64,000 nucleotides of DNA from Thalassolituus alkanivorans (GCF_020447205.1 NZ_JAJAEL010000037.1:23619-87618); one strand, 5' to 3'; shown: positions 16,922 to 27,177, counted from the stretch's first letter. A program made the numbers and translations. The notes: generated by a model from the sequence alone, not told the origin.

Positions 16922-17770
16922 ATGGATAATGTAATTGCGCTGCTGATGTTGCTGCTGGTCGGGTTCTGGCCACAGCTGCTGATGGCTTCGGAGCTGATCC
17001 CGCCACCGTTGATGCTGGCCAAGGTGTACAGCAAAGGCATCGACGTCAGCCAGTATTATGTCAGTGAAAAGCTTGATGGTGTCCGTGCATACTGGAATGG
17101 TCAGCAATTATTAACCCGCAGTGGCCGACCGATTAATGCGCCCGCCTGGTTCCTTTCCGCGTTACCTAAAAATCCGTTGGACGGCGAATTATGGGCTGGT
17201 CGCGGGCAGTTCTCTTTTGTCAGTGGTCTGGTCAGACGTCATCATGCAAATGACGATGACTGGATGAAAGTAAAATACATGGTCTTTGATCTGCCACAAA
17301 TGGCAGCCCCTTTTACTGAGCGGCTGTGGGTACTGCGCACACTGGTAGCACAACAGTCCAACCCGCAGCTTAAAGTGCTCGACCAGAGTAAAGTCAGCAG
17401 CGAGCAGGAACTGGAAAAAAAACTGCAGATCATTACTGCTGCCGGTGGAGAAGGCTTGATGCTGCGCCGCAGTCAGTCGTTGTATCAGGTAGCGCGCAGT
17501 GATGACTTATTAAAAATGAAGCTGAGTCAGGACGATGAAGCCGAAGTTGTTGGCTATGTCGCCGGCGAAGGCAAATATCGTGGGGCGCTGGGGGCATTGA
17601 TTGTACGTACCGCCGATGGCCGCGAATTCCGCCTGGGAACCGGCTTCAGTGATGATGAACGTTTTTCGCCACCACCGCTTGGTGCGCAGGTAACGTTCTC
17701 TTATAACGGTCTGACTGAGCACGGTTTACCTCGTTTTGCCCGTTTTGTTCGGGTAAGACCGCAGGAATAG
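16922..17770 (+). CDS. Exported ATP-dependent DNA ligase, LigE type
   Basis: The start is set at the ATG at 16922, which follows AGGGAGGACTGGCC; earlier in-frame ATGs lack a ribosome site. The 282-residue protein begins with a signal peptide (VIALLMLLLVGFWPQLLMAS). It then has a minimal ligase. The nucleotidyltransferase motif I is SEKLDGVRAYW (Lys forms the AMP adduct); also present are LDGELWAG, EGLMLRR and LLKMKL (motif V). A C-terminal OB domain follows (EVVGYVAGEGKYRGALGALI, FRLGTGFSD). LigE enzymes are periplasmic and linked to extracellular DNA repair, competence or biofilm matrix. There are no insert domains. Confidence 0.9.
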   Translation: MDNVIALLMLLLVGFWPQLLMASELIPPPLMLAKVYSKGIDVSQYYVSEKLDGVRAYWNGQQLLTRSGRPINAPAWFLSALPKNPLDGELWAGRGQFSFVSGLVRRHHANDDDWMKVKYMVFDLPQMAAPFTERLWVLRTLVAQQSNPQLKVLDQSKVSSEQELEKKLQIITAAGGEGLMLRRSQSLYQVARSDDLLKMKLSQDDEAEVVGYVAGEGKYRGALGALIVRTADGREFRLGTGFSDDERFSPPPLGAQVTFSYNGLTEHGLPRFARFVRVRPQE

Positions 17771-17888
17771 CGGCTCCTTTATCCCGCTGCCAGCCGGACA
17801 GGAAAAGCCGGGGCTGTTAAACTGCCGGTCTCAGTTCGGTATCCGTGCTTATGCACGCAGGTTCACCTCTTTTCTCAGACGATAATTC

Positions 17889-19601
17889 ATGGTTCAGATC
17901 AGTCAGCGTCCTTTCTCTGCCGGGTTGCAGTTACCCGGAGTGCACCCTGTTTTGCAGCGCGTTTATTCTGCCCGTGGTATAGCCGAAGCTTCACAGCTCG
18001 AGCTCAGCCTGCAGGGGCTGCTGCCATTTTCTTTGCTGAAAGGTGTCACCGCTGCGGTGGAGCTGTTATTGCCGGTGGTGACGCAGCAGAAGCGTTTGCT
18101 GGTGGTCGGAGACTTTGATGTCGATGGCGCCAGCAGCACGGCGTTGGCGATTCGTGCTTTGCGCTTGCTGGGAGCGCGCCATCTGGATTATCTGGTGCCT
18201 AACCGCTTCGATTTTGGCTATGGCCTGTCACCGGAACTGGTGCAGGTGGCATTGCCGATGAAACCGGATCTGATCATGACGGTGGATAATGGTATTGCCT
18301 CCCATGAGGGGATTCAGCTTGCACAGGCGGCCGGAGTTCCGGTGTTGGTGACGGATCACCATCTGGCGGGAGCAACTTTGCCGGAGGCGGCGGCCATTGT
18401 TAACCCAAATCAGCCGGGCTGTGAGTTTCCCAGCAAAGCGGCCTGTGGCTGTACGGTGGTGTTTTATCTGATGCTGGCGCTGCGCGCGCGTCTGGCTGAG
18501 CTGGGGCAATTGCCGCAACCAGCGCCGAATATGGCGCAGTTGCTGGATCTGGTGGCGCTGGCGACTGTCGCCGACGTTGTCCCGCTCGATTACAACAATC
18601 GCATTCTGGTGGAGCAGGGCTTACGCCGTATCCGTGCCGGGCATGCCAGTGCAGGCATTCTGGCGCTGTTGCAGGTTGCCGGGCGTGAGCCGTCGCGCAT
18701 TATTGCTGCCGATTTTGGTTTTGCTATAGGCCCGCGTCTGAATGCCGCCGGCCGGCTGGACGATATGTCGCTGGGGATTGAATGCCTGCTGAGTGATGAT
18801 GCCGGACGGGCGTCGCAGCTGGCACAGACGCTGGATGAGATGAACCGTGACCGGCGTGAAATCGAGCAGGGCATGCAGGCGGAAGCCTTACAGTATTTAA
18901 GCCGTTTTGAGGCGGACGACAACCTGCCTACCGGATTGTGTCTGTTTCAGCCGGACTGGCATCAGGGTGTGATTGGCATTCTGGCGTCGCGCATCAAAGA
19001 AAAAGTACACCGCCCGGTCATTGCCCTGGCAGCGGATGAACAGGGCATGCTGAAAGGCTCGGCGCGTTCGATTCCCGGTTTGCACATGCGTGATGCACTG
19101 GATGAGGTTGATAAACGCGCGCCACATCTGATGAAAAAATTTGGTGGTCATGCGATGGCGGCAGGGCTGACCCTGCATGCTGAAGGGCTGGCAGAGTTCT
19201 CGCGTTTATTTGATGAGGTCTGTTGTCGTCATCTGAGTGAGGCGCAGTTACAGCAGCGGATTGAAACCGATGGTGAGCTGAGCCCGGCGGAATTCAGCCT
19301 TGAGCTGGCGCAGCTGCTGCGCTGGGGCGGGCCCTGGGGGCAGGCATTTCCTGAGCCGTTGTTCAGTGGCGATTTCCGTTTAGTGCAGCAGCGTATCGTT
19401 GGCGAACGTCATCTGAAGCTGGTGCTGCAGCCCAAAGGCTCGGATCTGGCACTGGATGCTATCTGGTTTAATATCGACCCCAAAGTCTGGCCGCAACCAC
19501 AGGCGGAGTGGGCGCATTGTGTGTTTCAGCTGGATGTTAATGAATTCCGCGGACGCCAGAGCGTGCAGCTGCTGGTGCGTAATCTGGTGGCGCAGATGTA
19601 A
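17889..19601 (+). CDS. recJ: Single-stranded-DNA-specific 5'-3' exonuclease RecJ
   Basis: The 570-residue length is normal for RecJ. DHH-family metal motifs are present in order: VVGDFDVDGASSTAL (about 73-87), TVDNGIASHEG (about 131), VTDHHLAG (about 153) and the later GPRLNAAGR and KFGGHAMAAGLTL (DHHA1). The enzyme degrades 5'-ended single strands in RecF-pathway recombination, mismatch repair and base excision repair, in the cytoplasm. The gene starts at an ATG after an untranslated stretch of about 118 bp and is followed 22 bp later by the DUF4124 gene, with which it may be cotranscribed. Confidence 0.97.
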   Translation: MVQISQRPFSAGLQLPGVHPVLQRVYSARGIAEASQLELSLQGLLPFSLLKGVTAAVELLLPVVTQQKRLLVVGDFDVDGASSTALAIRALRLLGARHLDYLVPNRFDFGYGLSPELVQVALPMKPDLIMTVDNGIASHEGIQLAQAAGVPVLVTDHHLAGATLPEAAAIVNPNQPGCEFPSKAACGCTVVFYLMLALRARLAELGQLPQPAPNMAQLLDLVALATVADVVPLDYNNRILVEQGLRRIRAGHASAGILALLQVAGREPSRIIAADFGFAIGPRLNAAGRLDDMSLGIECLLSDDAGRASQLAQTLDEMNRDRREIEQGMQAEALQYLSRFEADDNLPTGLCLFQPDWHQGVIGILASRIKEKVHRPVIALAADEQGMLKGSARSIPGLHMRDALDEVDKRAPHLMKKFGGHAMAAGLTLHAEGLAEFSRLFDEVCCRHLSEAQLQQRIETDGELSPAEFSLELAQLLRWGGPWGQAFPEPLFSGDFRLVQQRIVGERHLKLVLQPKGSDLALDAIWFNIDPKVWPQPQAEWAHCVFQLDVNEFRGRQSVQLLVRNLVAQM

Positions 19602-19623
19602 TTTTCTGACGGAGGACTCAAGG

Positions 19624-20064
19624 ATGAGTTTTCACTATCTGATCGCTTTATTGCTGTTAAACAGTCTGTCTGCACAGGCTGATATTTATCGCTGGGTGGA
19701 TGAGCAGGGACGGCTACAGTTTTCTGACCGTCCGCCATCACAGCAACATGCCGAAACCTTAGAGCTTGAACCGCTGAATCGGTATGAACCGGATGAGGCC
19801 GGGCGGGAGGGACGTCCGCTGACAGAAGGGCGGGATTACCGGGCAGAAGAAAAGGCGGATAAAGCCAGACGCAAAGCTCAGCGTCTGGCGCAGGAAAAAG
19901 AACAGAAGCAGGCGCAGCAACGTGCGGCTAAATGTGAAAAAGCGCGCTACGATCTGCGCCTGTTCAGTGCCAAACCTTATGGTTCAACCAGCCTTGAAGC
20001 AATGCAGAAAAAGCGTCAACGACGTGATGCTCTGAACGACAGGATAAAAAAATACTGCCGTTAG
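19624..20064 (+). CDS. DUF4124 domain exported protein
   Basis: The ATG at 19624 follows GACGGAGGACTC. The 146-residue product begins with a signal peptide (MSFHYLIALLLLNSLSAQA). Directly after it comes the short DUF4124 motif DIYRWVDEQGRLQFSDRPP, a small beta domain found at the N-terminus of many gammaproteobacterial periplasmic proteins. The remainder is charged and helical, rich in K, R, E and Q (KADKARRKAQRLAQEKEQKQ), with two cysteines near the end. The function of the family is unknown. Confidence 0.83.
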   Translation: MSFHYLIALLLLNSLSAQADIYRWVDEQGRLQFSDRPPSQQHAETLELEPLNRYEPDEAGREGRPLTEGRDYRAEEKADKARRKAQRLAQEKEQKQAQQRAAKCEKARYDLRLFSAKPYGSTSLEAMQKKRQRRDALNDRIKKYCR

Positions 20065-20071
20065 AGTTTAC

Positions 20072-20653
20072 TCAGCTGTCACGGTGACCCAGCACTTCTT
20101 CTTTAAAACGCTCACTGACCGGATGATCGCCGATCCAGATCTTCAGCAAAGCATCATTCAGGTCTTTACCCGGAACGCTGCCGCGCACGGTATCGTCAAT
20201 GACGATGCGGGATTCCTGCAGGTCCGGAACCCATTCGATATAACCCACCGTACCTTCGACAAATTTGTGATCAAACAGGCTGACCAGCTGGTTTACACGT
20301 TCGCTCATGGCTGCCATTTCACCGGTGGTGATATTAATGGCCAGACCTTCCTGAATCGCGTTGGTGAAGCGTCGTGCACTGACACGCTCGGAGGTAACGT
20401 AGAACACCATGCGGCGGGGATCATCGACCCGGATAATTTCTTTATCTTCAAGGGCGCTGTTCTTCAGATATAAAGCACCAACATAGACTTCAACAAAGCC
20501 ATATACCCGGCGTACAGAAGCGCCACGCAGCGTCATTTCCGGCGAGTCGGCAGTTGCCGGAACAACGTCAGGAACATCAACATTCTCTACGGTGATTGCC
20601 CATAACGGGCCAGTCGCCGTCAACAGCAGTGTCATCATCAGAGTGCGTAACAT
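20072..20653 (-). CDS. Exported chalcone-isomerase-like protein
   Basis: The 193-residue protein has a signal peptide (MLRTLMMTLLLTATGPLWA) and a chalcone-isomerase-like domain: VYGFVEVYVGALYLKN, MVFYVTSERVSARRFTNAIQ, EGLAIN, SLFDHKFVEGTVGYIEWVP, ALLKIWIGDHPVSERFKEEV. In bacteria these domains lack proven isomerase activity; the fold resembles fatty-acid-binding proteins. The conserved R-F-x-x-x-W/I-EGLAIN stretch recurs in two other proteins of this window (36,215 and 37,548). It converges on the DUF4124 gene with a 7-bp gap. Confidence 0.82.
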   Translation of the reverse strand: MLRTLMMTLLLTATGPLWAITVENVDVPDVVPATADSPEMTLRGASVRRVYGFVEVYVGALYLKNSALEDKEIIRVDDPRRMVFYVTSERVSARRFTNAIQEGLAINITTGEMAAMSERVNQLVSLFDHKFVEGTVGYIEWVPDLQESRIVIDDTVRGSVPGKDLNDALLKIWIGDHPVSERFKEEVLGHRDS

Positions 20654-20773
20654 AGGGGACCTTCTTATTGTTATTTATCGTATTGGTGCAGAGGGTAGTG
20701 CGATGAGGACAAAAAGTGCAAGCGAAAGATGCAGCTGTCTCTTTATGACCTGTCAGGTATCAATAATGAGGGG

Positions 20774-20802
20774 AGAAAAAAGCGCCCGGCGATGCCGGGC
20801 GC
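20774..20802 (-). terminator. Intrinsic terminator of the RND pump operon
   Basis: On the minus strand AGCGCCCGGC-ATC-GCCGGGCGCT forms a perfect 10-bp GC-rich stem followed by a run of seven T. It lies directly after the stop codon of the RND transporter gene. Confidence 0.88.
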
Positions 20803-20808
20803 TGGTTC

Positions 20809-23800
20809 TTACTGTGCGTTCTGGCCGCGCAGTTTGTGGGTGAGTTTCATCACCAGCACATAGAACAGTGGCACAAAGAAAATGGCCAGGAAGGTTGCTG
20901 CCAACATACCACCAATCACACCGGTACCAATGGCCTGACGGCTCATGGCGCCAGCGCCGGTGCTGATGGCCAGCGGCAGTACACCGAGAATGAAGGCCAT
21001 GGAGGTCATCAGAATCGGGCGCAAACGCATACGGGCTGCTTCCAGAGTCGCTTCCACAATACCTTTACCCTGATCAACCAGTGATTTGGCGAATTCTACA
21101 ATCAGGATGGCGTTCTTGGCTGACAAACCAATGGTTGTCAGCAGGCCTACCTGGAAGTAAACGTCATTCGCCAGTTCACGGCTGTTGGCCGCAATCAGTG
21201 CACCCAGAATCCCCAGTGGTACTACCAGAATGACGGAGAAGGGTACCGACCAGCTCTCATACAATGCCGCCAGACAGAGGAATACCACCAGCAGCGAGAT
21301 GGCATAAAGCAGCGGAGCCTGTGAGCCGGCGACACGTTCCTGATAGGACATACCTGTCCACTCAATGCCGACACCAGGCGGAAGTTTGGCCACAATCTCT
21401 TCGATCGCCTGCATCGCATCACCGGTACTCAGTCCCGGTGCCGCCTGACCCTGAATATTCAGCGCAGGCACACCGTTATAGCGTTCCAGACGCGGAGAGC
21501 CGAAGTCCCAGCGGGTGGTGATAAAGGCACTGAAAGGCACCATTTCACCGTCGCGGTTACGTACATACCATTGCTCCAGATCTTCCGGCAGCATGCGGTA
21601 CGGTGCATCGGCCTGCAGGTAGACGCGTTTTACCCGGCCGCGATCAAGGAAGTCGTTCACGTATGAGCCACCCCAGGCGGTGCTCAGCGTAGAGTTAACG
21701 TCGCTGATATTCAGACCCAGAGACTTCACTTTTTCGTAGTCGATATCGATACGGAAGATCGGTACATCCTGCATGCCGTTCGGACGCACACCGGCAAGAC
21801 GAGAGTCCTGTGCCGCCATCCCCAGCAGCTGATTACGGATGCCGACCAGCTTGTCATGACCCAGGTTATTGCGATCCTGCAGCATTACATCAAAGCCTGA
21901 AGCAACGCCCAGTTCGGGAATCGGTGGCAGGTTAATCGGATAGACGGTTGCATCTTTAAACTGACTGACAGCGCCCCAGGCACGGCCAATAATCGCATTA
22001 GCGGATTGTGACGGGTCTTTACGCTCATCCCAGTCTTTCAGTTTAACGAATGCCAGACCCATGTTCTGACCCTGACCGGCAAAGCTGAAACCGGCAACGG
22101 TGAAAATAGATTCAACGCTTTCTTCACTGAGGAAGTGGTTTTCCAGCTTTTTCATGACCTTGTTGGTACGTTCCAGGGTTGCACCCTGTGGCAGCTGCAC
22201 CAGGTTGATCAGTACGCCCTGATCTTCTTCCGGCAGGAAGGAGGTTGGCAGACGCACATACAGGAACGCCATGATTAACAGCATGATGATGTAAATAACC
22301 ACCAGACGAACCGGACGGCTCAGGGTAGCGCTGACGCCGCCCATGTATTTATCGGTCGCTTTGGCAAAGGTACGGTTAAACCAGCCGAAGAAACCTTTCT
22401 GATGTTCCAGTTCACCTTTGTGAGCAGGCTTCAGCAGTGTGGCACAGAGCGCCGGGGTCAGAATCAGGGCGACCATCACCGACAGCAACATAGCCGATAC
22501 GATGGTGAGTGAGAACTGACGGTAAATAGCGCCGGTAGAACCACTCATAAAGGCCATAGGTACAAATACCGCTGACAGAACCAGAGCAATACCGACCAGT
22601 GCGGCGGTGATCTGTCCCATGGATTTACGTGTGGCTTCTTTTGGCGGCAGGCTGTCTTCATCCATTACCCGCTCAACGTTTTCCACCACAACAATGGCGT
22701 CATCCACCAGCAGACCAATGGCCAGGACCATACCGAACATGGTCAGCGTGTTGATGCTGTAACCAAAGGCGGCCATAACCCCAAAAGTACCCAGCAGAAC
22801 CACGGGAACGGCAATGGTTGGAATCAGGGTTGCGCGGAAATTACCAAGGAACAGGTACATCACCAGGAATACCAGTACAACGGCTTCGATCAGGGTCTGA
22901 ACCACTTCTTCGATAGAAATCTGTACAAACGGCGTGGTGTCGTACGGGTACACCGCTTTAACCCCTTCCGGGAAGAAGGCTGACAGCTCGCTGATGCGCT
23001 CGCGTACGGCTTTGGCGGTGTCCAGAGCGTTCGCACCGGAAGCCAGCTGAATAGCGATACCGGCTGCCGGGTTACCGTTATAAAAGCTGGATACTGAGTA
23101 GTCTTCTGCACCCAGTTCAACACGGGCAACGTCTTTCAGGCGTACCTGAGAACCATCGGTGTTCACTTTCAGCAGAATATTTTCAAACTGATCCACCGCT
23201 TCCAGACGGGTCTGAGCAATGATGGTCGCGTTCAGCTGCTGGTTCTGCACCGAAGGCAGGCCACCCAGCTGGCCGGCAGCAAACTGCGTGTTCTGTTCAC
23301 CGACGGCGGCTTTAACTTCCAGCGGCGTCAGACCATAGGCGTTCAGTTTTTCCGGTTGCAGCCATAAGCGCATGGCGTACTGCGAACCAAAGACACGGAT
23401 CTCACCGACACCAGAGGTACGGGACAGTGGATCTTTCAGCTGGCTGTAGGCAAAGTCGGCTAGGTCAGCACGGCTCATACCGGCGTTTTCTGAAACCAGA
23501 CCGACCACCATCAGGAACGATGTGGAAGCCTTGGTAACGCTGACGCCTTGTTGCTGAACTTCCTGTGGCAGCAGGGCTTCGGCCAGCGCCAGTTTATTCT
23601 GTACCTGTACCTGCGCGATATCCGGATCGGTACCGGCGGCAAAGGTCAGAGTCACAGTGGCACTACCGGCACTGCTGCTTTGAGAGGACATGTACAGCAG
23701 GTTATCCAGACCCGTCATGTTCTGTTCGATAACCTGAGTCACACTGTCTTCCAGTGTTTGTGCCGAGGCACCCGGATACACCGCACTGATACGCACAGAT

Positions 23801-23922
23801 GGCGGGGCGATGGTCGGATACTGCTGCACCGGCAGCGTGATCACCGACATCACGCCCGCAAGCATAATGATGATGGCGATCACCCAGGCAAAAATCGGCC
23901 TGTCGATAAAATACTTAGCCAT
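20809..23922 (-). CDS. RND multidrug efflux transporter (AcrB/MexB type, HAE1)
   Basis: The 1037-residue length and layout are those of the AcrB/MexB inner-membrane pump. It opens with [20 protein letters not shown]. Proton-relay aspartates lie in [18 protein letters not shown], and the family signature [10 protein letters not shown] and the C-terminal half ([20 protein letters not shown]) are present. The trimer uses proton-motive force to export hydrophobic drugs, bile acids or solvents through a periplasmic adaptor and an outer-membrane channel. The adaptor is encoded immediately upstream (15 bp gap). No TolC-type channel or TetR repressor lies nearby, so a channel from elsewhere must be used. 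Confidence 0.96.
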   Translation of the reverse strand: MAKYFIDRPIFAWVIAIIIMLAGVMSVITLPVQQYPTIAPPSVRISAVYPGASAQTLEDSVTQVIEQNMTGLDNLLYMSSQSSSAGSATVTLTFAAGTDPDIAQVQVQNKLALAEALLPQEVQQQGVSVTKASTSFLMVVGLVSENAGMSRADLADFAYSQLKDPLSRTSGVGEIRVFGSQYAMRLWLQPEKLNAYGLTPLEVKAAVGEQNTQFAAGQLGGLPSVQNQQLNATIIAQTRLEAVDQFENILLKVNTDGSQVRLKDVARVELGAEDYSVSSFYNGNPAAGIAIQLASGANALDTAKAVRERISELSAFFPEGVKAVYPYDTTPFVQISIEEVVQTLIEAVVLVFLVMYLFLGNFRATLIPTIAVPVVLLGTFGVMAAFGYSINTLTMFGMVLAIGLLVDDAIVVVENVERVMDEDSLPPKEATRKSMGQITAALVGIALVLSAVFVPMAFMSGSTGAIYRQFSLTIVSAMLLSVMVALILTPALCATLLKPAHKGELEHQKGFFGWFNRTFAKATDKYMGGVSATLSRPVRLVVIYIIMLLIMAFLYVRLPTSFLPEEDQGVLINLVQLPQGATLERTNKVMKKLENHFLSEESVESIFTVAGFSFAGQGQNMGLAFVKLKDWDERKDPSQSANAIIGRAWGAVSQFKDATVYPINLPPIPELGVASGFDVMLQDRNNLGHDKLVGIRNQLLGMAAQDSRLAGVRPNGMQDVPIFRIDIDYEKVKSLGLNISDVNSTLSTAWGGSYVNDFLDRGRVKRVYLQADAPYRMLPEDLEQWYVRNRDGEMVPFSAFITTRWDFGSPRLERYNGVPALNIQGQAAPGLSTGDAMQAIEEIVAKLPPGVGIEWTGMSYQERVAGSQAPLLYAISLLVVFLCLAALYESWSVPFSVILVVPLGILGALIAANSRELANDVYFQVGLLTTIGLSAKNAILIVEFAKSLVDQGKGIVEATLEAARMRLRPILMTSMAFILGVLPLAISTGAGAMSRQAIGTGVIGGMLAATFLAIFFVPLFYVLVMKLTHKLRGQNAQ

Positions 23923-23937
23923 GTTTCAGGATTCTCC

Positions 23938-25083
23938 TTAAGGCTTGGCGCTGGTCGTCTTGGCTTCTTCCGGGGCCACAACGATGCCCGGTTTTACCTT
24001 TTGCAGTCCGCTGACAATCACGCGATCACCGTTGTGCAGGCCGCTTTTAACCAGCCACTGGTCATCAATTGCGCGGCTGACTTCAACAACCCGCATTTCG
24101 ACGGTATTGCTTTCATTAACAACCATGGCAGTGGTAACTGCGTTGGCCTGACGGATGATGGCGATTTGCGGTACCAGAATGGCGTTTTCAATACGCTGGC
24201 TTGGTACGTTGGCGCGGACAAACATGCCAGGCAGCAACAGTGCTTCTTTATTATCAAACTGAGCACGGACGTTAACGGTGCCGGTACCCGGATCAACGCT
24301 GACATCGGCAAACTGCAGTTCACCGGATTCGCTGTAAGGGGTGCCGTCATCCAGCTCAACGGTAACAACGCGCGACAGTGATGGATTTTTCATCTTCACC
24401 AGAGACGCGGCCGGACGCTGAATATCAACATACACAGGTGACAGCTGGCGGATGGTGGTCAGAGCGGTTGCCTGCTGAGCAGAAACCAGCGCACCCTCAG
24501 TAATGGTTGAGCGGCTGATAACACCGGGAATCGGCGCAGTAATCTCGGTATATCCCAGATTGATTCTGGCACTGCGCACTGCGGCCTGGGCTGCTTTTAC
24601 CTGAGCATCAGCCTGTTTGGCAGCGGCTTCTGAGTCATCAACTTCCTGGGCACTGATCGCCGATTTTTTTGACAGCTCTTTGTAGCGCTTGGCTTTCAGG
24701 CTGGCAGCGTAAGCGTTGGCTTCAGCCACGGTCAGTTGAGCTTCTGCACTGGCCAGAGCAGCCTGATAAAGCGTCGGGTCAATCTGATACAGTTTGTCTC
24801 CGGCTTTTACCGTCGCGCCTTCTTCAAAAAAGCGCTTGAGAATAATGCCGTTAACCTGAGGGCGGATTTCCGCAGTACGGAATGCCGATACACGTCCGGC
24901 CAGTGTGTCTTTCAGCTCCAGAGGCTGGCTCTGTAAGGTGACGACATCGACCGCTGGTGGTGGCATCTGCATGGCTTGTGGTGCAGCCGCTTGCTGCTCA
25001 CTGCATCCGGCCAGAGTCAGCAATGCTGCGCTGGCTGCTGCGAGAAGGAGCCTGTAGCGGATACGTGGTTCAAATTTTCCCAT
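23938..25083 (-). CDS. RND efflux periplasmic adaptor lipoprotein (AcrA/MexA type)
   Basis: The start is the ATG at 25081-25083 after a GAGGACATT ribosome site; the longer open frame has no support. The 381-residue protein has a lipoprotein signal (LLAAASAALLTLAGC). It then has the membrane-fusion-protein order: barrel-sandwich half (AGRVSAFRTAEIRPQVNG), alpha-hairpin (AALASAEAQLTVAEANAYAA onward), lipoyl half (INLGYTEITAPIPGVIS), beta-barrel and membrane-proximal domain. It bridges the RND pump and the outer-membrane channel. It is the first gene of the two-gene operon. Confidence 0.95.
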   Translation of the reverse strand: MGKFEPRIRYRLLLAAASAALLTLAGCSEQQAAAPQAMQMPPPAVDVVTLQSQPLELKDTLAGRVSAFRTAEIRPQVNGIILKRFFEEGATVKAGDKLYQIDPTLYQAALASAEAQLTVAEANAYAASLKAKRYKELSKKSAISAQEVDDSEAAAKQADAQVKAAQAAVRSARINLGYTEITAPIPGVISRSTITEGALVSAQQATALTTIRQLSPVYVDIQRPAASLVKMKNPSLSRVVTVELDDGTPYSESGELQFADVSVDPGTGTVNVRAQFDNKEALLLPGMFVRANVPSQRIENAILVPQIAIIRQANAVTTAMVVNESNTVEMRVVEVSRAIDDQWLVKSGLHNGDRVIVSGLQKVKPGIVVAPEEAKTTSAKP

Positions 25084-25679
25084 AATGTCCTCGTAAAGTG
25101 ACGGTGCGTCGTTGAGCAGTCTTGTTGATCTGGTGTGGTGGAATAGGCCGGGATATTTCCCAACAGGCCCACAGAATACTGCTGTTAATCTGATGGCAGA
25201 TTTATAACGGCTCACCCCGGCGGTGACTAGGTGAGCCATACGGAATGGATTGTTTACTTGTATGGAATAATCACAATCCGTTGTTTTACTGATTTACTAC
25301 TCATTGCCCGCCGCTCTGATTCGCTCCAGGCTTCATCCTGAGTGGCCCGGAGCGTGGCTTTTACTATGAACCTGATTTATCTGGCGGGCTAGTTTTGCTG
25401 GTCAGACAGGTTCTCTTTGCGCTGATAGTGAACCAAATTGCTCACAATACCGCTGGCAGGTGCAAGCAGAATTTGCTCTTTTGCTCCAATGAGGACAATC
25501 GGTGGCAGGGTGATCGTCATCGGGAAAACAGAAGATACAGAGGCGGCGAATTACTGTCTTTTGTGCAACAGTTGCAAATATTCAACGATCTTGCTTAGCA
25601 GTACAAATGTTAATTGATAAAGAAGACAAAAAAATATGATTCCCATTCATCGGCTTAATCTGTCACCCGCGGAGGGCCT
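25084..25679. promoter_or_regulatory. 596-bp intergenic region with two inverted repeats upstream of the RND operon
   Basis: No credible gene is visible on either strand. Two dyads stand out. GGCTCACC (25209-25216) pairs with GGTGAGCC (25230-25237). GGATTGT (25247-25253) pairs with ACAATCC (25273-25279). They lie 125-200 bp upstream of the adaptor gene and could be operators or transcript hairpins. The right part, before the EamA gene, is AT-rich and should hold that gene's promoter. No regulator gene is adjacent, so control is unknown. Confidence 0.4.
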
Positions 25680-26534
25680 GTGCCGTTACTGATTACTTTT
25701 GTCCTGCTGGCTTTTGCCGCCAACTCCCTGCTGTGCCGCTGGGCGCTCTCGGTTTATGAGCTGGATCCTCTGTTGTTCAGTGCGCTGCGCCTTGGCAGCG
25801 GGGCGCTGACGCTGACGTTGTTACTGACATTTGGCGGCCGTCCGGCACTGCAGTGGCGTGATGGTTATACCGGTGCTGCGCTGCTGACCTACGCCCTGGC
25901 TTTTGCTTACGCCTATCTGGCACTGGATACCGGAGTTGGTGCCTTTATTTTATTTGCCACCGTGCAGCTCAGCTTATTACTGGTAGCCCACCTGCGAGGT
26001 CAGCGTTTGCAGGGGATGGCGCTGGCGGGGGTTATGCTTTCTTTTATCGGGCTGGTTATGTTGTTGCTGCCGGGCAATGAGCTGCCGGACCCTGGGCCTT
26101 CCTTATTAATGCTGTTATCCGGTCTGGGCTGGGCGGCCTTTGTGGTGCTTGGGCAGGGCTCGTCACAACCGCTGCGTGATGTGCAGGGGGCTTTTGTCAG
26201 CGCTTCCCTGTTATTGCTGCCGTTGCTGATGGTCTGGTTATTCTGGTTTGCTGATCCGGTAACAAGCGGGCTGCAAAATGCGCTGCCGTGGCAGGGAATT
26301 CTGCTGGCACTGACCTCGGGCGTTTTGGCATCGGGTTTAGGTTACTGGGGCTGGTATCGCCTGTTGCCGGCGCTGGGGTTACAGCGGGCCGCACAGTTGC
26401 AGTTGCTGGTTCCGGTTCTGGCAACATTAATGGGCAGCCTGATTCTGGCGGAGTTGCCGGATCTGCTCAGTATTCTGGCGATGGCACTGATTATTGGCGG
26501 CGTATTTATCGCACTGCGTTTCCGTGCCGGCTGA
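25680..26534 (+). CDS. EamA/DMT-family transporter
   Basis: The 284-residue protein starts at GTG (25680-25682), right after a CGGAGGGCC ribosome site. It has ten hydrophobic helices in two five-helix halves, as in drug/metabolite transporters of the EamA type. Examples are LLITFVLLAFAANSLLCRWA, with the ANSLLCRWAL pattern of helix 1, LDTGVGAFILFATVQLSLLL in the first half, and GLGYWGWYRLLPALGLQRAA in the second. Substrates of this family (metabolites, amino acids, quaternary compounds) cannot be told from sequence. The gene stands alone. Confidence 0.88.
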   Translation: MPLLITFVLLAFAANSLLCRWALSVYELDPLLFSALRLGSGALTLTLLLTFGGRPALQWRDGYTGAALLTYALAFAYAYLALDTGVGAFILFATVQLSLLLVAHLRGQRLQGMALAGVMLSFIGLVMLLLPGNELPDPGPSLLMLLSGLGWAAFVVLGQGSSQPLRDVQGAFVSASLLLLPLLMVWLFWFADPVTSGLQNALPWQGILLALTSGVLASGLGYWGWYRLLPALGLQRAAQLQLLVPVLATLMGSLILAELPDLLSILAMALIIGGVFIALRFRAG

Positions 26535-26543
26535 GTGCATTCC

Positions 26544-26576
26544 TAGGGCCTGTTTAATTAGTGTTAACAGGCCCTG
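26544..26576 (+). repeat. Solo end of the window's MITE family, possible terminator hairpin
   Basis: AGGGCCTGTT and AACAGGCCCT form a perfect 10-bp inverted repeat around TAATTAGTGTT. The same words (GGGCCTGT, TTTAATTAGTGT, ACAGGCCCT) make up the terminal hairpin of the full elements at 40,221, 43,806 and 50,563. It lies 10 bp after the EamA stop codon. I read it as a leftover element end that may now act as a weak terminator. Confidence 0.6.
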
Positions 26577-26666
26577 GCTCATTTTATCTGACCCGTGACG
26601 TCCACTGTTTCGTCACAGGTCACATGCTATAGTGTGCGGCATTAAATAGGATGCCGGGAATGCATT

Positions 26667-27173
26667 ATGTTGAGTATGTTGGCAAAACTGCTGAAAGCGC
26701 TGAATTCTGAATCAGCACCGGGCCAGATTGCGCTGGCCTTTTCATTAGCTCTGATCGTCGCACTGACCCCCATGTTTACACCGCACAATGCCCTCATTAT
26801 GTTGCTGGCATTTATTCTGCGCATCAATCTGAGTGCATTTTTCCTTGCGGTCGCAGCCTTCTCTGCACTGGCCTGGTTTATCGATCCTTATGCAGCACGT
26901 CTGGGTGAAAGTCTGCTGGCAAATCCGGCGTTAGTGGACACCTGGCGCGATATGTATCAGAGCGATTTCTGGCGTATGACCGCGTTTAATCATTCTCTGG
27001 TGCTGGGTGGGCTTGTCATCAGCCTGCTGGCCGCGGTTCCGGTTTTTGTGCTTAGCAAAGTACTGATCAATCTGTACCGTCATCGCTTACTGGCCTGGTT
27101 TAATAAACTGAAAATTGCTCAGGTATTAAAAGCCTCGAAATTCTACAACCTGTATAAGTCAATCGCGGAGTAA
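26667..27173 (+). CDS. TIGR03546 family membrane protein
   Basis: The 168-residue protein has several transmembrane helices (IALAFSLALIVALTPMFTPH, NALIMLLAFILRINLSAFFL, LGGLVISLLAAVPVFVLSKV) and the family's TPMFTPHNALI motif. A basic amphipathic C-terminus follows (KLKIAQVLKASKFYNLYKS). TIGR03546 is of unknown function and is almost always encoded next to TIGR03545, as here with a 4-bp gap. A role in the inner membrane or envelope is likely. Confidence 0.86.
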   Translation: MLSMLAKLLKALNSESAPGQIALAFSLALIVALTPMFTPHNALIMLLAFILRINLSAFFLAVAAFSALAWFIDPYAARLGESLLANPALVDTWRDMYQSDFWRMTAFNHSLVLGGLVISLLAAVPVFVLSKVLINLYRHRLLAWFNKLKIAQVLKASKFYNLYKSIAE

Positions 27174-27177
27174 GGCT

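Noticed and set aside
23548..24381. A 277-residue open frame on the plus strand
   Set aside because: It lies antisense to the RND pump and adaptor genes, has a composition typical of a shadow frame (many His, Arg, Gly, Asn), and no ribosome site or known motif.
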